DNA of 17,820 nucleotides from Armatimonadetes bacterium UBA1398 (GCA_002305165.1 DBQI01000008.1:1-17820); one strand, 5' to 3'; counted from the first letter of the stretch, positions 1 to 7,603 are shown. Program-made: numbers and translations. Notes: generated from the letters alone by a model not told the origin.

Positions 1-118
1 GCGGGGAGTGAGACCAGGTAGCCACCGATGGGTTCTGCAACCCACCGATAAGTTGCGGGCCTGCCTGGGCGCATAGGCCTTGATACGAGGCGAACTACCC
101 ACTCCCATGCAACAACCT
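1..118. other. Intergenic stretch with small hairpin and 8-bp direct repeat
   Basis: I see no convincing gene here. The stretch holds a 6-bp hairpin (TGGGTT, loop CTGC, AACCCA, positions 29-44) and two copies of CCACCGAT at 22-29 and 42-49. It lies downstream of the leftward gene ending at 119. The hairpin has no T-run on either strand, so it is a poor intrinsic terminator. The repeats may be chance. Confidence 0.25.
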
Positions 119-940
119 CTAAACACTCTCATGAATAAGGCGGGCTAGGGCAATCTGCGCCTTCCAGTCGTCCTCGATGAACCGCGTGTAACCAAGCCAC
201 GCGAGGGATACTCGGCTTCGCGGGTGCGAGGGACGACTGAGCCGCTCCAGACGGAGGGTCCAGAACTCGTCCCCCGAGCCGTCCTCGGGCCAGTATCCAT
301 ACCGTGACGTGCCGTCCGGCCAGTAGATCCACTGCACGTAGCCTCCGGCACTATCCACGAGCTGGCCATCGCCTCGCGCCTGGCCCGCCGTCCACTCGGC
401 CTCCAGCCAGTGCTTGGCGCCATGGTAGCAGTACTCGAGCCCCCAGGCCTGGAGGTGATCGCCCGGGGATCCGTCGTACTGCATCCCAGCGCGATAGGAA
501 ACTGCCGCTCTGTGCCGGCTGTCGGCACTTGAGTACTGGTACCGCAACACGATGTCCCTGTGGGAGTTCTCGTCCATCTTGTTGCGGCCAGCCCCACTGA
601 AGACGGCCACTCGCAGCCGCCGGAAGCGCCCGCCGTTCACTCCGGTCGATGGCCCAAAGGCGTGGCGGTACTCCATGATCGTACTGCCCGACCAGTCGGA
701 GGTCGGATAGCCAGACTCGGCCGGCCTGCTCACGGGCGGCATCTCCCCTTGTGCCGCCGCTTCGGCAGCAGCGTCCTCGGCGAAAGCCTGTTTGAGTTCC
801 GCGAGCTCGCGCTCGAGATCGGCGACGCGTTGCTCGAGGGCATCGCGGTCGGTCTCCGCCCCTTCGGCCTGAGCCCAGACGGGAAGCGATACGAAGAGCC
901 CCACCGCAACCCAAACCACTACAGGCGCCAGTTGACGCAT
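119..940 (-). CDS. Exported coiled-coil / beta-rich hypothetical protein (possible outer-membrane protein)
   Basis: This 273-aa protein belongs to no family I can name. It begins with a Sec signal peptide (hydrophobic residues 4-22, likely cleavage after VWA or AQA near residue 23-25). A heptad-rich coiled coil follows at about 33-55 (ALEQRVADLERELAELKQ). The remainder is rich in aromatic, alternating segments such as LEYCYHGAKHWLEAEW and RVSLAWLGYTRF, which resemble beta-strands of an outer-membrane barrel. A coiled coil before a barrel is known in some porins (OprP/OprO-like), but this protein is much shorter than those, so the porin reading is inference. I chose the ATG at 940 because an AGGA lies 7 nt upstream and the signal peptide begins there. 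In-frame starts at 973 (ATG) and 982 (GTG) lack a ribosome site. It diverges from nikR, so nickel-dependent control is possible. Confidence 0.65.
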   Translation of the reverse strand: MRQLAPVVVWVAVGLFVSLPVWAQAEGAETDRDALEQRVADLERELAELKQAFAEDAAAEAAAQGEMPPVSRPAESGYPTSDWSGSTIMEYRHAFGPSTGVNGGRFRRLRVAVFSGAGRNKMDENSHRDIVLRYQYSSADSRHRAAVSYRAGMQYDGSPGDHLQAWGLEYCYHGAKHWLEAEWTAGQARGDGQLVDSAGGYVQWIYWPDGTSRYGYWPEDGSGDEFWTLRLERLSRPSHPRSRVSLAWLGYTRFIEDDWKAQIALARLIHESV

Positions 941-1122
941 CGTCCGGTCCTGCCTTCCGAAGAGCCACCGCATAGTGCGCACGCTGTCTTCGAATGGCCG
1001 GAGCCGGGTCCTTCGGCCCCAATGTCGTGGCCGTGTTAGCGGTTTGCCCGCGAACCACGGCGCGCCATGAACAGGCGCCTCGTGGTAGACTCAGCAGGCA
1101 GATCGAGGAGAGGTAGACACAC
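941..1122. promoter_or_regulatory. Divergent intergenic region with overlapping inverted repeats (candidate operator)
   Basis: This region separates the leftward exported protein from rightward nikR and must hold both promoters. I see overlapping inverted repeats: GCCGTG (1030-1035) with CACGGC (1056-1061), CGTGG (1026-1030) with CCACG (1055-1059), and an imperfect palindrome GGTTTGCCCGCGAACC at 1041-1056. NikR proteins bind spaced dyads (Escherichia coli GTATGA-N16-TCATAC), but I do not see that sequence. A TAGACT at 1086-1091 could be a -10 box, but no good -35 accompanies it. The assignment as operator rests on position and symmetry only. Confidence 0.3.
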
Positions 1123-1539
1123 ATGGCCCTTGAGCGCTTCGGTGTCGGGATGGATGCCGGCTTACTCGCCGCTTTCGACCAGCTCCTAGACCGACAAGGC
1201 TACCCCAACCGCTCTGAGGCGATCCGTGACCTCGTGCGAGCCTCCCTTGCTGCCGATGCTCTCGCTGATGTGAACCAGCCCGCCTTCGGGGTGGTCGTGG
1301 TGATGTACGACCACCACAAGCCCGATCTCGTCGACCAGCTGATAAGCATCCAGCATGATGCGCCAATCGATGTGGTCTGCTCCACTCACGTCCATATCGA
1401 CGCTCGCAATTGCGCCGAGGCCATATTCGCGGTGGGTACTGCCGGGGAGATCCGCGATCTCGGCCAGCGGCTGGCGGCGCTCAAGGGCGTCGCCAGGGGC
1501 GAATCCATCATCCTGGCTCGGCCAGGAGATCCCCAGTAG
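1123..1539 (+). CDS. nikR: NikR-family nickel-responsive transcriptional repressor
   Basis: This 138-aa protein has the usual length and layout of NikR. An N-terminal ribbon-helix-helix DNA-binding domain spans about 1-48, including the strongly conserved GYPNRSEAIRDLVR (26-39). A C-terminal ACT-like metal-sensing and tetramerisation domain covers about 54-135. The four nickel ligands known in E. coli NikR (H76, H87, H89, C95) have counterparts at H78, H89, H91 and C97, in QH and THVHIDARNC. Nickel binding should therefore be intact, and the protein should repress promoters when nickel is plentiful. The start is fixed by GGAGAGG (1107-1113), 9 nt before the ATG. No nickel transporter, urease or hydrogenase gene lies in the window, so its targets are unclear; the divergent exported protein and itself are the nearest candidates. 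Confidence 0.93.
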   Translation: MALERFGVGMDAGLLAAFDQLLDRQGYPNRSEAIRDLVRASLAADALADVNQPAFGVVVVMYDHHKPDLVDQLISIQHDAPIDVVCSTHVHIDARNCAEAIFAVGTAGEIRDLGQRLAALKGVARGESIILARPGDPQ

Positions 1540-1651
1540 CCAACTGTCGACTCAGAACGCACCTCACCAGGAGTTCCTGCGCCGCGGCGGGAATGAGCCT
1601 AGTACGGGCTCAGCCCGTACCACCTAAGCGACCCAGGGGGAGCTACCCACC
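1540..1651. other. nikR-mannosidase intergenic region
   Basis: This 112-bp gap holds a GC-rich symmetric patch (CGCCGCGGCG at 1580-1589, flanked by TTCC and GGAA) that could weakly fold behind nikR but has no T-run. It also holds the 19-bp palindrome listed separately and the mannosidase ribosome site AGGGGGAG (1635-1642). I could not identify a sigma-70 promoter with acceptable spacing. Confidence 0.35.
1602..1620. promoter_or_regulatory. Perfect 19-bp palindrome, candidate operator for the mannosidase gene
   Basis: The sequence GTACGGGCT-C-AGCCCGTAC is a perfect 9-bp inverted repeat around one central base. It ends 31 bp before the mannosidase ATG and just upstream of its ribosome site. 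Odd-length palindromes of this size are typical of dimeric repressor sites. As RNA it would be a hairpin with a very tight loop and no following U-run, so a terminator is less likely. Which regulator binds is unknown. Confidence 0.45.
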
Positions 1652-4492
1652 ATGTCAGGTGAAGTGTTCGACCTTCACGGCCGTCTGGAGAGACTCGCGG
1701 CCGCACGCCAGCAGTTGGAGAGCCCTGCCGATCGTCTTCTTGCCGAGATCAGGTTCGCGACAGGACTCGCGCGCCAGACCGAGGGCAAGACAGAGGAATG
1801 GCTCGGCCTGATAGGCAGAGCTATGGACCTGCTCGAGGGCGCGCTGAACTCGGCCGGTACCCTGGACCTGGGTGCCGTCGTCGGTGAGGCAGAGGCCCTC
1901 CTTGCGCCTATTGGTGACGAGGCGAAGACCTATACGATCCACTGCTGCGGTCACGGCCACATAGACATGAACTGGCTCTGGAGCTGGCCCGAGACGGTAA
2001 GCGTCACCATGGACACCTTCGCGACCATGGACCAACTCATGGACGAGTTCCCGGAGTTCCACTACAGCCAGAGCCAGGTGTCCGTGTACCGGCTCACCCA
2101 GAAGTACAACCCCGAACTCTGGGAGCGCGTCAAGGCGCGTGTTCAGGAGGGACGGTGGGAGGTTACCGCCGCCCACTGGGTTGAGGGCGACAAGAACCTC
2201 GCGTCGGGCGAGATTCTATGCCGCCATCTGCTCTACAGCCGTCGGTGGCTCAGTGAGAACCTTGGGATCCCCTACGATGCAGTGAAGATTGACTGGGAGC
2301 CTGACACCTTCGGGCATGCGTGGACTGTGCCCGGAATCCTAAGGCGCGCCGGGATCGGTCGCTACTACCACCACAGGGCTGGCGCCGGCCATCGCCTCTA
2401 CTGGTGGGAGGGCAAGGATGGAAGTCGCGTGCTGTCGTATGACGATTACCCCGTCGGGTACAACTGCGACATCGCACCCTACATGGCGGACCATCTGTTG
2501 AACTTCACCCGGGAGACGGGATTCCGGCACATGCTGTGGGTCTTCGGCGTGGGTGATCACGGCGGAGGCCCCACTCGCAACATGCTCCGGGTGGCCGCAG
2601 CCATGAAGGACTGGCCTATCTGGCCGGTTGTGAAGCTCGGCACGACGGACGAGTTCTACTCCATTGCCGAACGCGAGGCGCCGAGCCTGGATCTCCCCGT
2701 GGTCAAGAACGAGCTGAACTTCGTGTTCCGTGGCTGCTACACGGCCCAGAGCCAGATCAAGCGAGCCAACCGCCTCATGGAGAACCTGCTCGTCGAGGCG
2801 GAGGTCTGCGCCATCCTCGGTGGTAGCCTAGCGGGTCTACCCTACCCCTCCGAGGGGCTGTTCGAGTCTTGGGAGCGGGCGATGTTCAGCCAGTTCCACG
2901 ACATCCTCCCCGGCTCCGGGGTCCGGGAGACGCGCGAGCACTGCATGGGGATGCTCCAGGAGACCCTCGCACAGACGCAGACCATACGTACGCGCGCTCT
3001 CCGCGCGGTGGCTAGCAAGATCGACACGGCGAGCGTGGCAGCCGAGCAGGCCGGCCCATCCCTCGGGTACGGCGTGGGACGGGGCTCCTACTGGGGTGGC
3101 CTCTCCGCTTCGGGCGCGGGCGCCGGGCCTTCGGAGCCTTTCGTGGTGTTCAACTCGATGGCGCACCCCGCCTCAGACGTGGTCATGGCGACCATCTGGG
3201 ACCGGGCGATTCGACCCGAGGAACTGGTAGCGAGGGATCCCAGCGGCCAACGGGTGCGGGCTCAGGTTCTCAGCCAGGGCCAGCACTGGGCGCACCGCTA
3301 TACCGAGGTCCTCTTCCCCGCCCGAGACGTGCCCGCCATGGGATACAAGACCTTCGTCATCGAGCATGATCCCGCGCCCGTGGACCCGGGACCGAATGTC
3401 ACCATGAGCAGCGGGGCCCAAGTGGCGTACAGCTCCGAGGTCATGGGCGGCGCAACCATGGAGAACGACTACCTGCGAGTCTCCGTTGCGCCCGGTTCCG
3501 GAGCGATCCGGAGCCTCGTAGACAAGCGCACGGGCAAGGAGCTGGTCCCCCCCGGGAAGCTGCTCGGGCTGCTCGTGCATCAGATCGAGACTCCGCACCC
3601 TATGAGCTCCTGGGAGGTTGGCCAGGTCGGCGTTGAGACCCTTCTGGACTCAGGCGCCCATGTGCGCATCGTCGCTCGTGGGCCGCACCGTGCTTCTGTC
3701 GAGACCACCCGTGAGTTCAATGGCAACCACCTCAAGCTGACCATCAGCCTCTGCGCGGACTCCGATCAGGTGGAGTTTCAGCTCGACTACGACTGGCGCG
3801 AGTTCGGTGGCCCCGATAAGGGCGTCCCCGTGCTGAGGCTCGCGTTCCCCGTCGCGGTCGAGGATGGCAAGGCGACCTTCGAGATCCCGTGTGGGTTCAT
3901 CGAGCGACCCGCCAACGGCGATGAGGTTCCCGCCCTGCGCTGGGCTGACCTCAGTGGCGCCGGTCAGGGCGTTGCCCTCCTGAACCGCAGCCGGTATGGG
4001 TACCAGGTCAGCGCGGACGAGATTCGGCTTACCATCCTGCGAGCCAGCTACGCCCCGGACATCCTGCCCGAGGTCGGGCCCCAGACGGTGGAGTGCGCGC
4101 TCGTCGTGCATCAGGGCGCGGACGCTGCCGAGCTCACGCGTAGGGCACAGAGCTACAACCACCCGTTGTCCGTGGTCGGCACTGACAGCCACCATGGCGA
4201 ACTCCCCCTTACCGCCGGTTTCATGACGGTGGAGACGCCCAACGTGCTCGTGTCCGGCGTCAAGCGAGCGGAGGAGGACGGGAAGCTCGTGCTGCGGCTC
4301 TACGAGATCGCTGGCGAGGCGACGGAAGCACGAGTTTGGGTGTCGCCGGCTCTCAGCCCCGCAGGCGCGGCGGTGCAGGAGACCGATGTGCTGGAACAGC
4401 CGCTGGCTGAGAACGGCGCTCGTCGTGAGGGCGAGTACGTTGTGGTCGCCATCCCGGCGTACGGCATCGCGACCGTAATGCTGGACGTGTAG
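1652..4492 (+). CDS. Glycoside hydrolase family 38 alpha-mannosidase
   Basis: This 946-aa retaining alpha-mannosidase trims terminal alpha-mannose residues. The GH38 catalytic domain begins near residue 93 with GHGHIDMNWLW. By analogy with Drosophila Golgi mannosidase II, the zinc ligands are H103, D105, the nucleophile D218 (in PDTFGH) and H416 (in FHDILPGSG). GDHGGGPT (301-308) and ELNFVFRGCYTAQSQ (354-368) are further family hallmarks. The helical middle domain lies around 365-450 and the beta-sandwich C-terminal region about 480-946. There is no signal peptide, so it should be cytoplasmic and act on imported oligosaccharides or turnover products. The start is supported by AGGGGGAG 9 nt before the ATG. 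No sugar transporter or other glycosidase adjoins it, so the substrate linkage is open. It appears monocistronic, between a palindrome and a hairpin. Confidence 0.95.
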   Translation: MSGEVFDLHGRLERLAAARQQLESPADRLLAEIRFATGLARQTEGKTEEWLGLIGRAMDLLEGALNSAGTLDLGAVVGEAEALLAPIGDEAKTYTIHCCGHGHIDMNWLWSWPETVSVTMDTFATMDQLMDEFPEFHYSQSQVSVYRLTQKYNPELWERVKARVQEGRWEVTAAHWVEGDKNLASGEILCRHLLYSRRWLSENLGIPYDAVKIDWEPDTFGHAWTVPGILRRAGIGRYYHHRAGAGHRLYWWEGKDGSRVLSYDDYPVGYNCDIAPYMADHLLNFTRETGFRHMLWVFGVGDHGGGPTRNMLRVAAAMKDWPIWPVVKLGTTDEFYSIAEREAPSLDLPVVKNELNFVFRGCYTAQSQIKRANRLMENLLVEAEVCAILGGSLAGLPYPSEGLFESWERAMFSQFHDILPGSGVRETREHCMGMLQETLAQTQTIRTRALRAVASKIDTASVAAEQAGPSLGYGVGRGSYWGGLSASGAGAGPSEPFVVFNSMAHPASDVVMATIWDRAIRPEELVARDPSGQRVRAQVLSQGQHWAHRYTEVLFPARDVPAMGYKTFVIEHDPAPVDPGPNVTMSSGAQVAYSSEVMGGATMENDYLRVSVAPGSGAIRSLVDKRTGKELVPPGKLLGLLVHQIETPHPMSSWEVGQVGVETLLDSGAHVRIVARGPHRASVETTREFNGNHLKLTISLCADSDQVEFQLDYDWREFGGPDKGVPVLRLAFPVAVEDGKATFEIPCGFIERPANGDEVPALRWADLSGAGQGVALLNRSRYGYQVSADEIRLTILRASYAPDILPEVGPQTVECALVVHQGADAAELTRRAQSYNHPLSVVGTDSHHGELPLTAGFMTVETPNVLVSGVKRAEEDGKLVLRLYEIAGEATEARVWVSPALSPAGAAVQETDVLEQPLAENGARREGEYVVVAIPAYGIATVMLDV

Positions 4493-4499
4493 CGCTCGA

Positions 4500-4561
4500 G
4501 AGGGGCGGACCACGGCCCTCGCGGCCGGTGCGAGCTGGCTGGGCGAGGGGGTCCGCCCCTC
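4500..4561 (+). terminator. 62-nt nested GC-rich hairpin after the mannosidase gene
   Basis: A perfect 12-bp outer stem (GAGGGGCGGACC at 4500-4511, GGTCCGCCCCTC at 4550-4561) encloses a second 7-bp stem (CCCTCGC 4516-4522, GCGAGGG 4543-4549). Inside that is a 5-bp stem (4524-4528 with 4535-4539, one G-U pair) and a six-base loop. It starts 7 nt after the mannosidase stop codon. There is no U-tract, so classical intrinsic termination is not assured; it may block 3' exonucleases or act with Rho. Confidence 0.45.
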
Positions 4562-4669
4562 CTGGGAGTTGTGGCGTCGGTGGCAACGGGGCGGGTGCGG
4601 GAGATGTGGCACAATCTCATACACAGGCCCCGCAGCGGCTCGGCCGCCCCCTGAATCGAGGGATGCGAC

Positions 4670-5875
4670 GTGCCCGTCTTCGAGTTCACCAGCCGAGATC
4701 ATGAGGGGCGGACCGTCAAGGGTACGCTCGAGGCCCCCGACCGCACTGCTGCGGTCCTTGAGTTGCGCGACCGTGGCATCCTCACCACCGATGTTCACCC
4801 GGTGGGACCCACGGCAGCCGAGCAAGCGGCGGCCGAGGAGCGACGGGCCGGGTTCTTCCGCCGTCACTTCATTGACCCGATCTTCTTCCGCGTGAGCTAT
4901 CGCCGGCTTGCCTGGCTGTTCCACGAGCTCGCCTCACTCACCCACTCCGGTGTGAGCCTGCTGGAGGCCCTCGACCTCATAAGCCGGGATCTGCGGCCCC
5001 CGCGGCTGCATCAAGCCCTCCGTGACATCCACGGCCAAGTACTGCATGGCCGGCCCATGTCCGAGGCCATGGGGAAGTACCCCACCCTCTTCAACGAGCT
5101 GATGGTTGCCCTCGTGGCGGCAGGAGAGCGCTCGGGCCACATTCCCGAGATGTTCACCGCCATCGCCGAGTGGCTGGAGTACGAGGTCTCCATACGTACC
5201 AAGATGCTCACGACCACCCTCTACCCGAAGTTCGTCGCCGTCGTCGCCCTCTCGTTGGTCGTCGTCATAGCGAACGTGAACCTCATCCAGGAAGGCAAGG
5301 CCGCGTTGCTGCCGCTCCTCTGCGTGGGCACCGCGGCGGCTCTCATCGGCGGCTGGCTCCTCTACAAGGGCGGCGAGCGGCTGCTCGAACAGGTCGCGTC
5401 GTGGCGGCGGTCGTGGGACAGCATCAAGGCGTCGATGCCAGTCATCGGCAACATGATGCGGAAGTTCGCCCTGGCGCGCTTCTGTACCGTGTTGGGCACG
5501 ATGTACCGCGCGGGCCTGCTCCTGCCGACGGCGGTTGGCATTGCCGCGGACGCGTGCGGGAACGCCTACCTGCGCGACCGTATCAGGACGGCTGTGCCAG
5601 TGCTCTACGAGGGGAACGGCCTAGCCGAGACTCTGACTCAGACGGGGGTCTTCCCGGCGACCGTGCTCCACATGATAGCGACTGGCGAGCAGACGGGTGA
5701 CCTAGACACCCTGATGGGCAATGTGGCGCGGCATATGACCGAGGAAGCGGACGCGACCGCCCAGCGCATGGTGCCGGTGCTGTTCATCGTCACCTTCCTC
5801 GTGGTGGCCATCTTCGTTGCGTACTACGTTATCAGTAGCTGGGTCGGTCACTACACCCAGTTGCTGGAGTTCTAG
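4670..5875 (+). CDS. PilC/GspF-family inner-membrane platform protein of type IV pilus or type II secretion
   Basis: This 401-aa protein is the usual length for PilC/GspF, the polytopic inner-membrane protein that couples an assembly ATPase to the growing pilus or pseudopilus. The N-terminal cytoplasmic part (VFEFTSRDHEGRTVKGTLEA) is typical. Two T2SSF domains follow, about 80-203 and 266-388, each with the conserved glycine-glutamate signature (AAGERSGHIPEMF at 150-162, ATGEQTGDLDTLM at 337-349). Membrane helices lie near 187-206, 213-232 and 368-390. The start is GTG at 4670 with GAGGG (4658-4662) 7 nt upstream; the nearby ATG at 4663 is out of frame. No assembly ATPase, pilin, prepilin peptidase or secretin gene is present, so PilC and GspF cannot be told apart. 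panB follows after 13 nt. Confidence 0.9.
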   Translation: MPVFEFTSRDHEGRTVKGTLEAPDRTAAVLELRDRGILTTDVHPVGPTAAEQAAAEERRAGFFRRHFIDPIFFRVSYRRLAWLFHELASLTHSGVSLLEALDLISRDLRPPRLHQALRDIHGQVLHGRPMSEAMGKYPTLFNELMVALVAAGERSGHIPEMFTAIAEWLEYEVSIRTKMLTTTLYPKFVAVVALSLVVVIANVNLIQEGKAALLPLLCVGTAAALIGGWLLYKGGERLLEQVASWRRSWDSIKASMPVIGNMMRKFALARFCTVLGTMYRAGLLLPTAVGIAADACGNAYLRDRIRTAVPVLYEGNGLAETLTQTGVFPATVLHMIATGEQTGDLDTLMGNVARHMTEEADATAQRMVPVLFIVTFLVVAIFVAYYVISSWVGHYTQLLEF

Positions 5876-5888
5876 GGAGGCGTTCTGC

Positions 5889-6680
5889 ATGGCTAGACGC
5901 ACGACGGCGGCTCAACTCGTCGCGAAGAGCCAGGGAGGCGAGAGGATCGTCTGCCTCACCTCGTACGATGCGCCCACAGCGGGCCTGGTGGAGGCGGCCG
6001 GCGCGGACCTGGTGCTCGTGGGTGACTCGGTCGGCAACGTTGTCCTGGGGTTTCCCGATACGCGCGCTGTGTCCCTGGACATGATGATTCACCACACCCA
6101 GGCGGTGATGCGCGGGACGCGCTCCGTCCATGTGTGCGCGGACCTGCCCTTCGGCAGCTACCAGGTATCTCCCTCGGAGGCGAAGCGAAACGTGAGCCGA
6201 CTGGTGGCGGAGACGGGTTGCCAGTCTGTGAAGCTGGAGGGCGGCCAGCCCTGGTACGGGACGGTCGCCGCAATACGGGAGTTAGGCGTCGACGTCATGG
6301 GCCACCTCGGCCATACGCCTCAGAGCCTGGGGCTTCGCCCATCCCGGGCGCCCTGGACCCCAGCCGAACGGGACGGGATCATCGAGGAGGCGCGGGGGCT
6401 CGAGGCAGCGGGCTGCTTCGCCATTGTCCTGGAGATCGTGCCCACCCAGGTAGCCAAACTGGTGACAGAAGCGGTCAGCGTGCCCACGATCGGGATCGGC
6501 TCCGGACCGCACTGCGGCGGCCAGGTGCTCGTTCTGCACGACATCCTGGGGATGGGTCCCGCCCTCCCCCACGCCAGGCGGTACGGCGAGATCGGTGAGG
6601 CGATCCGGCGGGCGGCCGCAGAGTACGCCGAGGATGTGCGCGCGTGCCGCTTCCCAGGGGACGAGCACGGCTTCGACTAG
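5889..6680 (+). CDS. panB: 3-methyl-2-oxobutanoate hydroxymethyltransferase (ketopantoate synthase)
   Basis: PanB transfers a hydroxymethyl group from methylenetetrahydrofolate to 2-ketoisovalerate, the first committed step of pantothenate and CoA synthesis, in the cytoplasm. The 263-aa length matches the family. Expected magnesium ligands are present at D46 (GDSVGN), D85 (ADLPFGSY) and E117 (KLEGG), with K115; the catalytic glutamate is E182 in LEIVP. IGIGSGPHCGGQ and the C-terminal FPGDEHGF are also typical. The ATG at 5889 has AGGGAGG (5874-5880) 8 nt upstream; the reading frame is open upstream but has no comparable site. One oddity is that the usual GGYKVQG loop after GHxGxTPQS is replaced by a diverged stretch (about 147-159). 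No panC or panD is nearby. The stop codon shares CTAG with the convergent anti-sigma gene. Confidence 0.92.
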   Translation: MARRTTAAQLVAKSQGGERIVCLTSYDAPTAGLVEAAGADLVLVGDSVGNVVLGFPDTRAVSLDMMIHHTQAVMRGTRSVHVCADLPFGSYQVSPSEAKRNVSRLVAETGCQSVKLEGGQPWYGTVAAIRELGVDVMGHLGHTPQSLGLRPSRAPWTPAERDGIIEEARGLEAAGCFAIVLEIVPTQVAKLVTEAVSVPTIGIGSGPHCGGQVLVLHDILGMGPALPHARRYGEIGEAIRRAAAEYAEDVRACRFPGDEHGFD

Positions 6681-7603
6681 GGCTCAGATGCACCGCCCGA
6701 GCCGGGCGGTGTGGTGTCAGGGAACTCCACGCCGTATTGGAAGTCGAGCACGATCACCGAACCGCGCACCGAGGTCTCGAGAAGCACGGGGAGCATGGTC
6801 TCCGAGTCGACGCGGAGCAGGATGGGCGCACCCGCCTGCTCCGCCCCAAGCCATCCGTCGCGAGGCGTTATCTGTATGCATCGGACCGTGCGGGGACCGA
6901 ACTGCTCCAACCCGAGGTCGCGGACGGGCGCATCCAAGACCGTACGGCTCGCCAGCCACTCCTGTACCGAGAACAGCCCCTCCATATCCAGGCCTACCGC
7001 CTCGGACTCCAATGAGCCGCTCACCAGCCGGTGCGGGTCGAAAGAGAGGGTCTCGGCTCCGTCTCTGCTGAGCGCGTAGAGCGGCCCCGAGGGACCATCA
7101 TCGACGCGCACGTGCAGCCGGTCGGGCCGAGCGAACCACACCTCGATGTGATTACACACGGAGCCCTCCGGTCCGCTCAGGAGAGGCGGCGTCGCGGTAC
7201 CCTCAGCCTTCCACTGCTCGATGGAGTTGAACGCATGCCCGATCTCGGCGCTGATGCCCGGAATGCCCAGGCCGACGGGAGCGAGAACCATGATGAGCGC
7301 CGCCAAGGCGGCGACCAGTGCGACGTGCCAGCGTCGTGGAAGCAGCCACGGGCCGGCAACAACCTCACGAGGCGCGCTGAGTGTCCCGCCGCTGAGCATT
7401 CGGGCCACGCACGCCGCGCGCTGCTGGTCACCGACAGGGAGGTCGCCCCAGGCGCCCAACGCCTCGGCCACGAGCTGCACCCGGGAGAACTCCTCGCGGC
7501 AGGGCTCGCACGTCTCCATATGGACGGCCAGGCCCTGCCCGCCGCGCCGTCGCCGCTCCTCAGGCCTGTCCATCATGAGCACTCGTGCCTGATCGCACCT
7601 CAC
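6677..7603 (-). CDS. Transmembrane anti-sigma factor with N-terminal zinc-finger domain
   Basis: This 308-aa protein should hold the adjacent ECF sigma factor inactive at the inner membrane. The N-terminus fits the ZAS (zinc-binding anti-sigma) fold: an early CDQAR, then H28-x3-C32-x2-C35 (HMETCEPC). One membrane helix lies at about 92-113. The 190-residue extracytoplasmic part resembles LolA/RseB-like lipoprotein-binding folds (for example ILLRVDSETMLPVLLET and VIVLDFQYGVEFPDTTPP); this is inference from sequence style. I chose GTG at 7603, which overlaps the sigma stop as GTGA and has GAAGGGGG about 9 nt upstream, implying translational coupling. A TTG at 7609 is in frame but too close to that site. 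Coupled expression would keep sigma and anti-sigma stoichiometric. Confidence 0.85.
   Translation of the reverse strand: MRCDQARVLMMDRPEERRRRGGQGLAVHMETCEPCREEFSRVQLVAEALGAWGDLPVGDQQRAACVARMLSGGTLSAPREVVAGPWLLPRRWHVALVAALAALIMVLAPVGLGIPGISAEIGHAFNSIEQWKAEGTATPPLLSGPEGSVCNHIEVWFARPDRLHVRVDDGPSGPLYALSRDGAETLSFDPHRLVSGSLESEAVGLDMEGLFSVQEWLASRTVLDAPVRDLGLEQFGPRTVRCIQITPRDGWLGAEQAGAPILLRVDSETMLPVLLETSVRGSVIVLDFQYGVEFPDTTPPGSGGASEP

Noticed and set aside
1..118. CCACCGAT repeats as origin iterons or CRISPR-like repeats
   Set aside because: Only two 8-bp copies occur, with no AT-rich region, no replication gene and no regular spacer pattern.
4601..4625. Sigma-54 promoter suggested by TGGCAC near 4607
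   Set aside because: The required TTGC element at the right spacing is missing.
3650..4924. A 424-codon open frame on the minus strand
   Set aside because: It is antisense to the C-terminal part of the GH38 mannosidase and the start of the PilC-like gene, and crosses the intergenic hairpin; no motif supports it.
5817..5888. Upstream in-frame extension of panB
   Set aside because: It overlaps the end of the PilC-like gene and has no ribosome site, whereas the ATG at 5889 has AGGGAGG and gives the normal PanB N-terminus.
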